DNA of 14,212 nucleotides from Caryophanales bacterium UBA6769 (GTDB lineage Bacteria; Bacillota; Bacilli; Bacillales; UBA6769). The stretch covers positions 1 through 14,212 of the forward strand of contig DKGN01000057.1 in assembly GCA_002453275.1 (NCBI GenBank), written 5' to 3'. The notes beneath the pieces are model-generated. The model was given only the letters and a program-made list of their open reading frames with translations. It was not told the origin of the DNA and did no database searches. Shown one piece after another: positions 1-7,217 of this stretch; positions within the stretch are counted from its first letter, which is position 1; each line of letters starts with the position of its first letter. Both the position numbers and the translations under genes were made by a program.

Positions 1-1988
1 TGGCAACGAACATTCCTCCGCATCACCTCGGGGAAGTAATTGACGGTGTGCTTGCCCTAAGCCGTGATCCTGAGATTAGTTTGCCGGAATTAATGGAGAT
101 TATTCCAGGTCCTGACTTTCCAACTGCAGGGAAAATTTTGGGCAGAGAAGGGATTCGTAAAGCGTATGAAACGGGCAGAGGTTCAATCGTCATCCAAGCA
201 GAAGCGGAGATTACCGAACACGCTAACGGTACAAAAACAATTATCGTAAGTGAACTACCATATCAAGTAAACAAAGCAAGATTAATTGAAAAAATTGCTG
301 AACTCGTTCGTGATAAACGCATTGATGGTATTACACACTTAGCCGATGAATCAGATCGAAATGGAATGAGAATTGTCATTGAAGTTCGTCGCGACATGAA
401 CGCGAATGTGTTGTTGAATAATTTGTACAAACAAACAGCGATGCAAACAAGCTTTGGAATTAATTTGCTTGCTTTAGTTGACGGACGTCCAAAAGTACTA
501 TCGTTAAAAGAATGTTTGTATCATTATTTAGAGCACCAAAAGGAAGTCACGCGAAGACGAACACAATTTGATTTAAAGCGTGCTGAAGCTCGTGCTCATA
601 TTCTTGAAGGGCTACGGATTGCACTTGATCATTTAGACGAAGTCATCGCACTCATTCGTGCCTCACAGACGACTGAAATTGCGAGAGAAGGCCTGATGAA
701 TCAATTCGCGTTAACTCATGAACAGGCTCAAGCGATTCTTGATATGCGCTTACAGCGTCTCACCGGATTAGAGCGAGACAAAATTGAAGGTGAGTATCAA
801 GATCTTGTAAAGCTTATTGCTGAATTAAAAGCAATTTTAGCGGATGAAGAAAAAGTGCTTGAAATTATTCGTGAAGAATTAATCGAAGTGAAGGAAAAAT
901 ATGCGGACGAACGTCGCACGTCCATTGAAGTAGGCTTCAATCTGATTGAAGATGAGGATTTAATTCCGAAGGAAAATATTATTATTACATTGACACATAA
1001 TGGCTATATTAAGCGATTGCCGATTGACACGTACCGAAGCCAGCGAAGAGGTGGACGTGGTGTTCAAGGGATGGGAACGAACGAAGGCGATTTTGTTGAA
1101 CATTTATTTACGACCTTAACACATGATACAGTTCTCTTCTTTACGAACAAAGGAAAAGTTTATCGGTTAAAAGGCTATGAAATCCCTGATTATGGTCGGA
1201 CTGCAAAAGGGATTCCAATTATTAATTTATTGCAAATTGAAAAAGATGAAAAGATTACAGCTGTTATCCCGATTCGGGAATTTACGAAAGGTTGGTATTT
1301 ACTTTTCGTAACGAAAAACGGAGTGACGAAGCGATCAGACCTTCCAGCCTTTGCCAACATTCGTCGGGACGGATTAATTGCGATCAATTTCCGTGAAGAT
1401 GATGAATTAATCGCAGTCCGCTTAACAGATGGAAATCAAAACGTCATTATCGGCACGAGAAAAGGAATGGCTATTCGCTTCCATGAAGAGGATGTTCGCT
1501 CGATGGGACGTACTGCGGCTGGAGTGAGAGGCATTCGTCTACAAAAAGAAGATGAAGTCGTCGGAGCGGGTATATTACAAGAAGATGAAGATGTACTCAT
1601 CGTAACTGAACAAGGTTACGGTAAACGTACACCAGCTGAAGAATATCGCCTCCAAGGTCGTGGTGGCTCTGGAATTAAAACAGTTAATATTACTGAACGA
1701 AATGGACTCGTTGCTTCCTTAAAAACGGTATCTGAAGAAGACGATCTCATGATCATTACAGAAAGTGGAATTATTATTCGCACATCAGTCGATGGAATTT
1801 CACAAATGGGAAGAAACACACAAGGGGTCAGATTGATTCGTCTTGACGAAGGTGAGAAAGTTGGAACCGTTGCGCAAGTAAATATCGATGATGAAGAGGA
1901 AAATAGTGAGGAAGATGAAACTCTCGAACACGATGAGAGCACACCAATAGAAACTGACGAAGAATTACATGATGACAAGGAAGAATAA
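1..1988 (+). CDS. gyrA: DNA gyrase subunit A, C-terminal ~80% (5' end outside window)
   Basis: Subunit of type II topoisomerase GyrA2GyrB2, which cuts and rejoins DNA and introduces negative supercoils. The frame is open from the first base (the first two bases complete an ATG-type codon followed by ATNIPPHHLGEVIDG), so about 661 residues are present of the roughly 820 usual in Bacillus. The N-terminal winged helix with the catalytic tyrosine and the quinolone-resistance region lies upstream of the window. Visible parts are the tower and coiled-coil domain (EARAHILEGLRIALDHLD, QAQAILDMRLQRLTGLER), then the C-terminal beta-pinwheel. The GyrA box QRRGGRG, needed for DNA wrapping and the mark of a gyrase rather than ParC, is at 1041-1061. 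A second, degenerate box-like motif (QGRGGSG) falls in a later blade. The protein ends in an acidic tail of about 35 residues rich in D and E, as in B. subtilis GyrA. Confidence 0.98.
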   Translation, partial: ATNIPPHHLGEVIDGVLALSRDPEISLPELMEIIPGPDFPTAGKILGREGIRKAYETGRGSIVIQAEAEITEHANGTKTIIVSELPYQVNKARLIEKIAELVRDKRIDGITHLADESDRNGMRIVIEVRRDMNANVLLNNLYKQTAMQTSFGINLLALVDGRPKVLSLKECLYHYLEHQKEVTRRRTQFDLKRAEARAHILEGLRIALDHLDEVIALIRASQTTEIAREGLMNQFALTHEQAQAILDMRLQRLTGLERDKIEGEYQDLVKLIAELKAILADEEKVLEIIREELIEVKEKYADERRTSIEVGFNLIEDEDLIPKENIIITLTHNGYIKRLPIDTYRSQRRGGRGVQGMGTNEGDFVEHLFTTLTHDTVLFFTNKGKVYRLKGYEIPDYGRTAKGIPIINLLQIEKDEKITAVIPIREFTKGWYLLFVTKNGVTKRSDLPAFANIRRDGLIAINFREDDELIAVRLTDGNQNVIIGTRKGMAIRFHEEDVRSMGRTAAGVRGIRLQKEDEVVGAGILQEDEDVLIVTEQGYGKRTPAEEYRLQGRGGSGIKTVNITERNGLVASLKTVSEEDDLMIITESGIIIRTSVDGISQMGRNTQGVRLIRLDEGEKVGTVAQVNIDDEEENSEEDETLEHDESTPIETDEELHDDKEE

Positions 1989-2000
1989 TGAAAAATTGAG

Positions 2001-2028
2001 AAACGAAGCTATGGCTAGCTTCGTTTTT
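2001..2028. terminator. Bidirectional terminator between convergent gyrA and yaaC
   Basis: A perfect 10-bp stem AAACGAAGCT / AGCTTCGTTT (2001-2010 with 2017-2026) encloses a 6-nt loop and is followed by T residues on the plus strand. On the minus strand the stem is followed by T-rich sequence (complement of the A run at 1991-1995). It lies 12 nt after the gyrA stop and 7 nt from the yaaC stop, so it can end both transcripts. Confidence 0.85.
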
Positions 2029-2035
2029 CGTCCAT

Positions 2036-2992
2036 TCATTCATTCACCCATCGTTGTAAATAAAGAGAAAGAAGAAACGGTACTTTTTCGATTGTCACCG
2101 AAAGAAATTGTTGAATAAAAGGCAGGTCATTACTAGAAAATGTATGAAATAAGTCGTTCCACCACTCTGTTTCATAGCGACAGATCATACTTAAATTATA
2201 CAGTATTAAGTAATGGACAATAATTTCATGAACGTAATGAAATAAATCGCGTTTTGTCGGGAGATAATATTGTCCGTTTCGATGAAAAAAAAACGGAGCA
2301 CATTGAAGCGGTGTAAGTTGTGCATCTTCATGAAATATAACCGTATCATTTTCTTCAAATGAACAAGCATGCACGCTATTATCATGGAAGAACTCTCTGA
2401 ATCTTCGCCTAGTCATGTTTAAATCATCAAGCACCGTTGCTTGTAAATAGATAATATTGTCGTTTATTTTCACAGATTTGCTTGGCTCATTTTTATTTAT
2501 GTAAGCAAATAACAGGTTCATTTCTGGTATTCTGGCAAATAGTGATTCCATGGATAGGCGATCGAAGCGAAGGATGTTAAAGGAAAATAGTGAACGCGCA
2601 AAGTGGCGCAACAATCCATCCTTTTGAATTTTGACTTCGTCTTGTAAAAAAGAATAATTTTGTTTCTTTCGCTTTCTCGTGGAAACGCCGTGAGCAAGCA
2701 CGGCCGTCGTTGCAGGATAGTCTGGATCAACTGTTAATATACACGCTTTAATCAGTTGAACCATTCCGTAAAAAAGCAACATTGGTTTAATCTCATTCGG
2801 TGCCATCTGTGCAAGTTGATAGTACTTTTTCCCATGTTCAAGGTAGTAGATGAAAGCGTAGCAATTGTCATAGCTTTTGACGTCAGCATTTTGGATCGAT
2901 TGTTGCGTGTACGCTTCATACAAAAATGTTTGTACAAAAGAGGTTGATTGAAAGGAAGTGAAAGATCGCCAAACATGACTTTCATTTTGCAT
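2036..2992 (-). CDS. yaaC: YaaC family protein of unknown function
   Basis: Encodes 318 residues, close to the roughly 315 of B. subtilis YaaC, at the same place beside guaB and in the same opposite orientation. No biochemical role is established for the family that I know of. The protein shows no signal peptide or clear transmembrane helix, so it is probably cytoplasmic. A segment around LLFYGMVQLIKACILTVDPD followed by ATTAVLAHGVSTRKRKKQNY looks like the most conserved part, with a basic RKRKK cluster. The start at 2992 is supported by GAGGTG (complement of 2998-3003) 5 nt upstream. The gene converges on gyrA and shares its terminator. It diverges from guaB over an intergenic region of about 120 bp, in which I could not find a convincing yaaC promoter. 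Assignment rests on synteny, length and remembered similarity. Confidence 0.88.
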   Translation of the reverse strand: MQNESHVWRSFTSFQSTSFVQTFLYEAYTQQSIQNADVKSYDNCYAFIYYLEHGKKYYQLAQMAPNEIKPMLLFYGMVQLIKACILTVDPDYPATTAVLAHGVSTRKRKKQNYSFLQDEVKIQKDGLLRHFARSLFSFNILRFDRLSMESLFARIPEMNLLFAYINKNEPSKSVKINDNIIYLQATVLDDLNMTRRRFREFFHDNSVHACSFEENDTVIFHEDAQLTPLQCAPFFFHRNGQYYLPTKRDLFHYVHEIIVHYLILYNLSMICRYETEWWNDLFHTFSSNDLPFIQQFLSVTIEKVPFLLSLYLQRWVNE

Positions 2993-3039
2993 AAAAACAC
3001 CTCGAAATCATTTGAATTCTCTAATAAATTAATGCTGTC

Positions 3040-3068
3040 TTGACAGTATTTTACCCAATTGATAAGCT
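3040..3068 (+). promoter_or_regulatory. Candidate sigma-A promoter of guaB
   Basis: A consensus -35 TTGACA (3040-3045) is followed after 17 nt by TAAGCT (3063-3068), a poor -10 match (3 of 6). A perfect TATAAT at 3091-3096 sits too close to the guaB ribosome binding site to serve as the -10. The assignment is tentative. Confidence 0.4.
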
Positions 3069-3114
3069 ACTAATTAATCTTTAGGCAGAATATAATAAAG
3101 GAGATGCTAAGCTG

Positions 3115-4575
3115 GTGTGGGAGGATAAGTTTGCAAAAGAGAGTTTAACGTTTGATGATGTCCTTTTAATTCCTCAAAAATCGTCTGTATTGCCTCGTGA
3201 TGTCTCCGTCAAAACAAGGTTAAGTGATAAATTACAATTGAATATTCCAATTTTAAGTGCAGGGATGGATACTGTTACAGAAGCTAATATGGCCATTTCT
3301 ATCGCTCGTCAAGGTGGACTTGGTATCATCCATAAAAATATGTCAATTGATGCACAAGCTGAAATAGTTGACCGTGTTAAGCGTTCAGAAAGTGGAGTGA
3401 TTACGGATCCATTTTATTTAACTCCCGATCGAAAAGTGTATGACGCAGAGCATTTGATGAGTAAGTATCGAATTTCCGGTGTGCCAATTGTTGATGAAAA
3501 TCAAAAGCTCGTTGGTATTTTAACGAACCGTGACTTACGCTTTATTGAAGATTATTCCATCGTCATTAGTGACGTAATGACGAAGGACAATCTTGTGACA
3601 GCACCTGTCGGAACAACATTAAAAGGGGCAGAAAAAATCTTACAAAAGCATAAGATTGAAAAGCTACCACTCGTTGACGACAACGGTCTTTTGAAAGGGT
3701 TAATTACAATTAAAGATATTGAAAAAGTGATTCAATACCCAAACTCTGCAAAAGACTCACAAGGTCGCCTACTATCAGGTGCAGCCGTTGGAGTGACGAT
3801 TGATACGTTCCAACGCGTCGATAAGCTAGTAGAAGCTGGGGTTGACGTCATCGTTGTAGATACAGCCCATGGTCACTCTGCTGGAGTGTTGGAAACAGTG
3901 CGTGATATTCGCAAAAAGTATCCAGACCTCGATATTATTGCAGGGAATGTAGCAACAACTGAAGCGACTCGTGACCTTATTGAGGCTGGTGCAACGATTA
4001 TTAAAGTAGGGATTGGTCCTGGTTCCATTTGTACGACACGCGTCATTGCTGGAGTTGGTGTACCACAAATTACTGCTATTTATGATTGTGCAACTGAAGC
4101 ACAAAAGCATAATGTCCCAATAATCGCTGACGGTGGAATTAAATATTCTGGAGATATTGTGAAAGCTATTGCAGCTGGTGCAAATGCGGTCATGCTCGGT
4201 AGCCTTCTAGCAGGAGTTGAAGAAAGTCCTGGTGAAAGGGAAATATTCCAAGGTAGACAATTTAAAGTGTATCGAGGAATGGGATCTGTCGCTGCGATGG
4301 AAAAAGGAAGTAGCGATCGTTATTTCCAAGAAAACAATAAAAAGCTTGTACCTGAAGGGATCGAAGGTCGAGTTCCATACAAAGGTCCTCTTGCCGATAC
4401 GATCCACCAACTTGTTGGTGGATTACGCGCAGGGATGGGGTATTGTGGAACTGAATCCATTGAAGCATTGCGAACAGAAAGTAAATTCACAAAAATTACA
4501 AATGCAGGCTTAAAAGAAAGCCATCCACACGACGTTCAAGTAACGAAAGAAGCGCCAAACTATTTTTTTGATTAG
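3115..4575 (+). CDS. guaB: Inosine-5'-monophosphate dehydrogenase (IMPDH)
   Basis: Oxidises IMP to XMP with NAD+, the committed step of guanine nucleotide synthesis in the cytoplasm. It has 486 residues, as expected (B. subtilis 488). The start is GTG at 3115 (MWEDKF), preceded by AAAGGAG at 3097-3103 with a longish spacing. A (beta/alpha)8 barrel is interrupted by a Bateman pair of CBS domains at about residues 97-210. The catalytic loop GPGSICTTR carries the nucleophile C306, with GNVA and ADGGIKYSG phosphate-binding motifs around it. The mobile flap shows the Arg-Tyr dyad (R402, Y403 in SSDRYF). All catalytic residues are present. The gene is likely monocistronic, given its own upstream region and a strong terminator downstream. 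In Bacillus it responds to GTP and the stringent response; nothing here shows that directly. Confidence 0.98.
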   Translation: MWEDKFAKESLTFDDVLLIPQKSSVLPRDVSVKTRLSDKLQLNIPILSAGMDTVTEANMAISIARQGGLGIIHKNMSIDAQAEIVDRVKRSESGVITDPFYLTPDRKVYDAEHLMSKYRISGVPIVDENQKLVGILTNRDLRFIEDYSIVISDVMTKDNLVTAPVGTTLKGAEKILQKHKIEKLPLVDDNGLLKGLITIKDIEKVIQYPNSAKDSQGRLLSGAAVGVTIDTFQRVDKLVEAGVDVIVVDTAHGHSAGVLETVRDIRKKYPDLDIIAGNVATTEATRDLIEAGATIIKVGIGPGSICTTRVIAGVGVPQITAIYDCATEAQKHNVPIIADGGIKYSGDIVKAIAAGANAVMLGSLLAGVEESPGEREIFQGRQFKVYRGMGSVAAMEKGSSDRYFQENNKKLVPEGIEGRVPYKGPLADTIHQLVGGLRAGMGYCGTESIEALRTESKFTKITNAGLKESHPHDVQVTKEAPNYFFD

Positions 4576-4612
4576 TTGAATAGACCTCCACGTCTTCTAT
4601 ATGTGTGTTTTT

Positions 4613-4645
4613 TAGATAGAGGGTTCTCCCTCTATCTATTTTTTT
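4613..4645 (+). terminator. Rho-independent terminator of guaB
   Basis: A perfect 11-bp stem TAGATAGAGGG / CCCTCTATCTA (4613-4623 with 4628-4638) closes a TTCT loop and is followed by seven T residues (4639-4645). Confidence 0.93.
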
Positions 4646-4656
4646 AAAAGATTATA

Positions 4657-4665
4657 TGATAAAAT
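4657..4665 (+). promoter_or_regulatory. Candidate extended -10 promoter of dacA
   Basis: TGATAAAAT fits the extended -10 form TGnTATAAT with one mismatch in the hexamer. It lies between the guaB terminator and the dacA ribosome binding site. No recognisable -35 element stands upstream, where the terminator T tract falls. Confidence 0.4.
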
Positions 4666-4700
4666 AGCAAATGTGCAAATTGCTAGGGAGGTACTAGGGA

Positions 4701-6002
4701 ATGAAAGTTGTTCGAATGCTTTTGTTATTTACTGCAATCATTGGTTTACATATGTTTACAACACCGATTGATGTACAAGCGCAAGAGAGTATTGATATTC
4801 AAGCAGAAGCAGCAATTTTAATTGATGCAGATTCAGGTAAGATTTTGTATGAGCAAGACGCAGATAAAAAACTTGCGATTGCAAGTATGACAAAAATGAT
4901 GACGGAATACCTCGTCTTAGAAGCAATTAAAAATAAAGAATTGAAATGGGAACAAGAAGTGGCCATTAGCGAATATGCACAAAAAGCTTCACAAGATTAT
5001 AATTTGTCAAATGTTCCACTTCTCGGTGATATTAAATATACAGTCCAGGAGCTCTATGAAGCGATGGCAATTTATTCTGCAAACGGTGCGACAATTGCAT
5101 TAGCGGAAGCAGTTGCAGGCTCGGAAGCGAATTTTGTTAAGCTTATGAATGAAAAAGCAGCAGAACTTGGCTTAGAAGATGTAACGTTCGTCAATACGAC
5201 TGGTTTGAACAATAAAGATTTATTTGGTCAGCATCCTGCAGGGGGAGAAACAGAGGAAAATATGATGTCCGCTCGCTCGACGGCACGACTTGCTTACCAC
5301 TTGCTTCACGATCATCCGAACGTGTTAGAAACGGCAAGTATTCCGGTTAAAAATTTTACAAAAGGTCTTGACAAACCATTAGAAATGTTAAATTGGAATT
5401 GGATGCTTGAAGGATTAGATTTAGCTTATCCAGGTGTGGATGGTTTGAAAACAGGTTCAACAGACTTAGCTGGAGCAGCGTTTACGGGAACAGTGAAAAA
5501 AGGAGATATCCGTTTCATTTCAGTCGTTATGAAAACGAATTCGATGATCTCTCGCTTTAGAGAAACGGCGAAATTATATGATTGGGGTTTTAGTAATTTT
5601 ACGAAGCAAGAAATCGTTGCAAAAGGACACCAATTTAAAAAGAATGAAACGATCCCTGTTGTCAAAGGTAAACAAAAAGAAGTCCCCGTTGAAGTAAAGT
5701 CTGGGTTAAGTATCCTAATACGTAACAGTGAAAAAGACCAATACAGTGCAAAGGTTACATTGGATAAAAAGAAGCTTGATAATGGGAAAATTGTTGCCCC
5801 GATTAAAAAAGGCGAAAAGGTTGGAACGGTGACGATTGAGTATACCGGTGAAGGTACGGATTATGGTTTTATTACCGATAATAGTACAACCGCTAATCTA
5901 GTTACAAAAGAAGAAGTGAAAAAAGCAAATTGGCTTACACTAGGTATGCGTTCAATTGGAAATTTTTTTGGTGGAATATTGGATAAGATAACGGGTAAGT
6001 AA
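4701..6002 (+). CDS. dacA: D-alanyl-D-alanine carboxypeptidase (PBP5 type)
   Basis: Removes the terminal D-Ala from peptidoglycan pentapeptides at the outer face of the membrane, controlling cross-linking. The protein has 433 residues (B. subtilis DacA about 443). An N-terminal signal peptide ends around VQA-Q (residues 25-28). The three active-site motifs of serine penicillin-binding enzymes are intact: S62-M-T-K65, S126-A-N128 and K250-T-G252. A C-terminal beta domain (about 290-390) precedes a final amphipathic helix (NWLTLGMRSIGNFFGGILDK) that should anchor the enzyme to the membrane. The ATG start has AGGGAGGT (4685-4692) 8 nt upstream. I saw no clear terminator in the 62 nt before pdxS, so read-through into pdxS is possible. 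The sporulation paralogue dacB and the vegetative dacF are less likely because of the position between guaB and pdxS. Confidence 0.96.
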   Translation: MKVVRMLLLFTAIIGLHMFTTPIDVQAQESIDIQAEAAILIDADSGKILYEQDADKKLAIASMTKMMTEYLVLEAIKNKELKWEQEVAISEYAQKASQDYNLSNVPLLGDIKYTVQELYEAMAIYSANGATIALAEAVAGSEANFVKLMNEKAAELGLEDVTFVNTTGLNNKDLFGQHPAGGETEENMMSARSTARLAYHLLHDHPNVLETASIPVKNFTKGLDKPLEMLNWNWMLEGLDLAYPGVDGLKTGSTDLAGAAFTGTVKKGDIRFISVVMKTNSMISRFRETAKLYDWGFSNFTKQEIVAKGHQFKKNETIPVVKGKQKEVPVEVKSGLSILIRNSEKDQYSAKVTLDKKKLDNGKIVAPIKKGEKVGTVTIEYTGEGTDYGFITDNSTTANLVTKEEVKKANWLTLGMRSIGNFFGGILDKITGK

Positions 6003-6064
6003 ACAAATAATGGCTAGTCATTTTCCTTACGATGAAATTCTTTTAAAATTTGGGAGGAATAAGG

Positions 6065-6943
6065 ATGTCAAAAGAGCACGGTACAAATACTAGATTGTCT
6101 GAAATACAAAAAGGTGGCGTCATTATGGACGTTATCAATGCAGAGCAAGCTAAAGTAGCAGAAGCGGCAGGAGCAATTGCGGTTATGGCACTTGAACGTG
6201 TTCCTGCGGATATTCGCGCAGCAGGCGGAGTGGCACGGATGGCAGATCCGACGATTGTTGAGGAAGTGTTAGAGGCCGTATCGATCCCTGTTATGGCGAA
6301 AGCGAGAATAGGGCATATTGTTGAGGCCCGAGTTCTTGAATCATTAGGCGCTGATTACATTGATGAAAGTGAAGTATTAACACCAGCTGATGAAGAGTAC
6401 CATCTTGACAAACGTAAATATTCTGTCCCATTCGTTTGTGGTGCACGTAATCTAGGTGAAGCACTACGACGCCTCGGTGAAGGGGCATCGATGCTGAGAA
6501 CAAAAGGTGAACCAGGAACGGGAAACATCGTTGAAGCGGTTCGACATATGCGTCTCGTTCAAAAGCAAGTTCGCGCAGTTGCAAACATGTCTGAAGACGA
6601 ACTTATGACCGAAGCAAAAAATTTACAAGCACCATTTGAATTGCTTCTGAAAGTGAAAGAGCTTGGACGCTTACCTGTAGTGAACTATGCAGCAGGTGGT
6701 GTCGCAACACCAGCTGATGCAGCGCTCATGATGGAAATTGGTGCAGACGGTGTGTTCGTCGGTTCCGGTATATTTAAATCAGATAACCCAGAGCGTTATG
6801 CGAGCGCCATTGTGAAAGCAACGGCGAATTATCAAGATTACGACCTCATCGCTGACTTATCGAAAGACTTAGGAGCCGCAATGAAAGGGATTGATATTTC
6901 AACACTTGATCCTGCTCAACGCATGCAGGAACGTGGCTGGTAA
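6065..6943 (+). CDS. pdxS: Pyridoxal 5'-phosphate synthase, PdxS subunit
   Basis: Builds pyridoxal 5'-phosphate from ribose 5-phosphate, glyceraldehyde 3-phosphate and ammonia. Ammonia is normally delivered by the glutaminase PdxT in a 12+12 complex. The protein has 292 residues (B. subtilis 294). The start at 6065 (MSKEHGTNTR) is chosen over an in-frame TTG at 6050 because GGGAGG (6052-6057) lies 7 nt upstream and would be inside the longer version. Catalytic lysines K79 (PVMAKAR) and K147 (LRTKGEPGTGN) and the aspartate D22 (VIMDV) are present, corresponding to K81, K149 and D24 of B. subtilis by a constant offset of two. The sequence is strongly conserved to the end (MQERGW). The following 270 bp contain no pdxT; the serS T-box leader begins at once. 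Confidence 0.97.
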   Translation: MSKEHGTNTRLSEIQKGGVIMDVINAEQAKVAEAAGAIAVMALERVPADIRAAGGVARMADPTIVEEVLEAVSIPVMAKARIGHIVEARVLESLGADYIDESEVLTPADEEYHLDKRKYSVPFVCGARNLGEALRRLGEGASMLRTKGEPGTGNIVEAVRHMRLVQKQVRAVANMSEDELMTEAKNLQAPFELLLKVKELGRLPVVNYAAGGVATPADAALMMEIGADGVFVGSGIFKSDNPERYASAIVKATANYQDYDLIADLSKDLGAAMKGIDISTLDPAQRMQERGW

Positions 6944-6952
6944 ATAATAAAA

Positions 6953-7195
6953 GCAATGACAGAAACGAGTAGCATGTATTTTTGTTCAGAGAGTCGGTGG
7001 TCGCTGTGAACCGATCGAAAATTCATGTGAATCCATTCTAGAGCTGAAATACTGAAAGAGAGTAAGTATTTCCGGAATAGGACCGTTATCCTTTGAAGTG
7101 GCAGGCGAATTGTATTCGTCTCGCAAGTAGGGTGGCAACGCGGGAGTAAGCTCTCGTCTCTTATTATAGGAGACGGGAGCTTTTTGTCTTTTTTA
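6953..7195 (+). promoter_or_regulatory. Serine T-box riboswitch upstream of serS
   Basis: A T-box leader senses uncharged tRNA-Ser and lets transcription proceed into serS. Stem I features are recognisable: GAAACGAGTAG near 6962, the AGAGAG / GGTGG...GCTGTGAACC apical motifs at about 6988-7013, and the specifier region GAA-TCC-A with serine codon UCC at 7032-7034. The T-box sequence AGGGTGGCAACGCGGG is at 7129-7144. Its UGGC bulge is complementary to the GCCA 3' end of tRNA-Ser, as seen in the tRNA gene at 8652-8744. The competing terminator follows. I could not identify a promoter for this leader; transcription may come from pdxS or from a weak site near its 3' end. Confidence 0.93.
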
Positions 7196-7196
7196 C
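7149..7196 (+). terminator. T-box-controlled terminator hairpin before serS
   Basis: A 12-bp stem AGCTCTCGTCTC / GAGACGGGAGCT (7149-7160 with 7170-7181, one G-U pair) is followed by TTTTTgtcTTTTTT. It lies just after the T-box sequence, as expected of the terminator alternative of the riboswitch. Confidence 0.92.
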
Positions 7197-7217
7197 ATAA
7201 AATTAGGAGGGATTATA

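Noticed and set aside
1616..1978. Serine-rich 120-codon minus-strand ORF within gyrA
   Set aside because: It is the complement of the acidic GAA/GAT-rich gyrA tail, with low complexity, no ribosome binding site and no family resemblance.
3091..3096. Perfect TATAAT as guaB -10 element
   Set aside because: It directly abuts the ribosome binding site, so a transcript starting there would lose it, and no -35 lies upstream at the right distance.
6050..6064. TTG at 6050 as pdxS start, giving five extra residues
   Set aside because: The ribosome binding site GGGAGG lies inside this extension; ATG at 6065 is properly spaced and matches family length.
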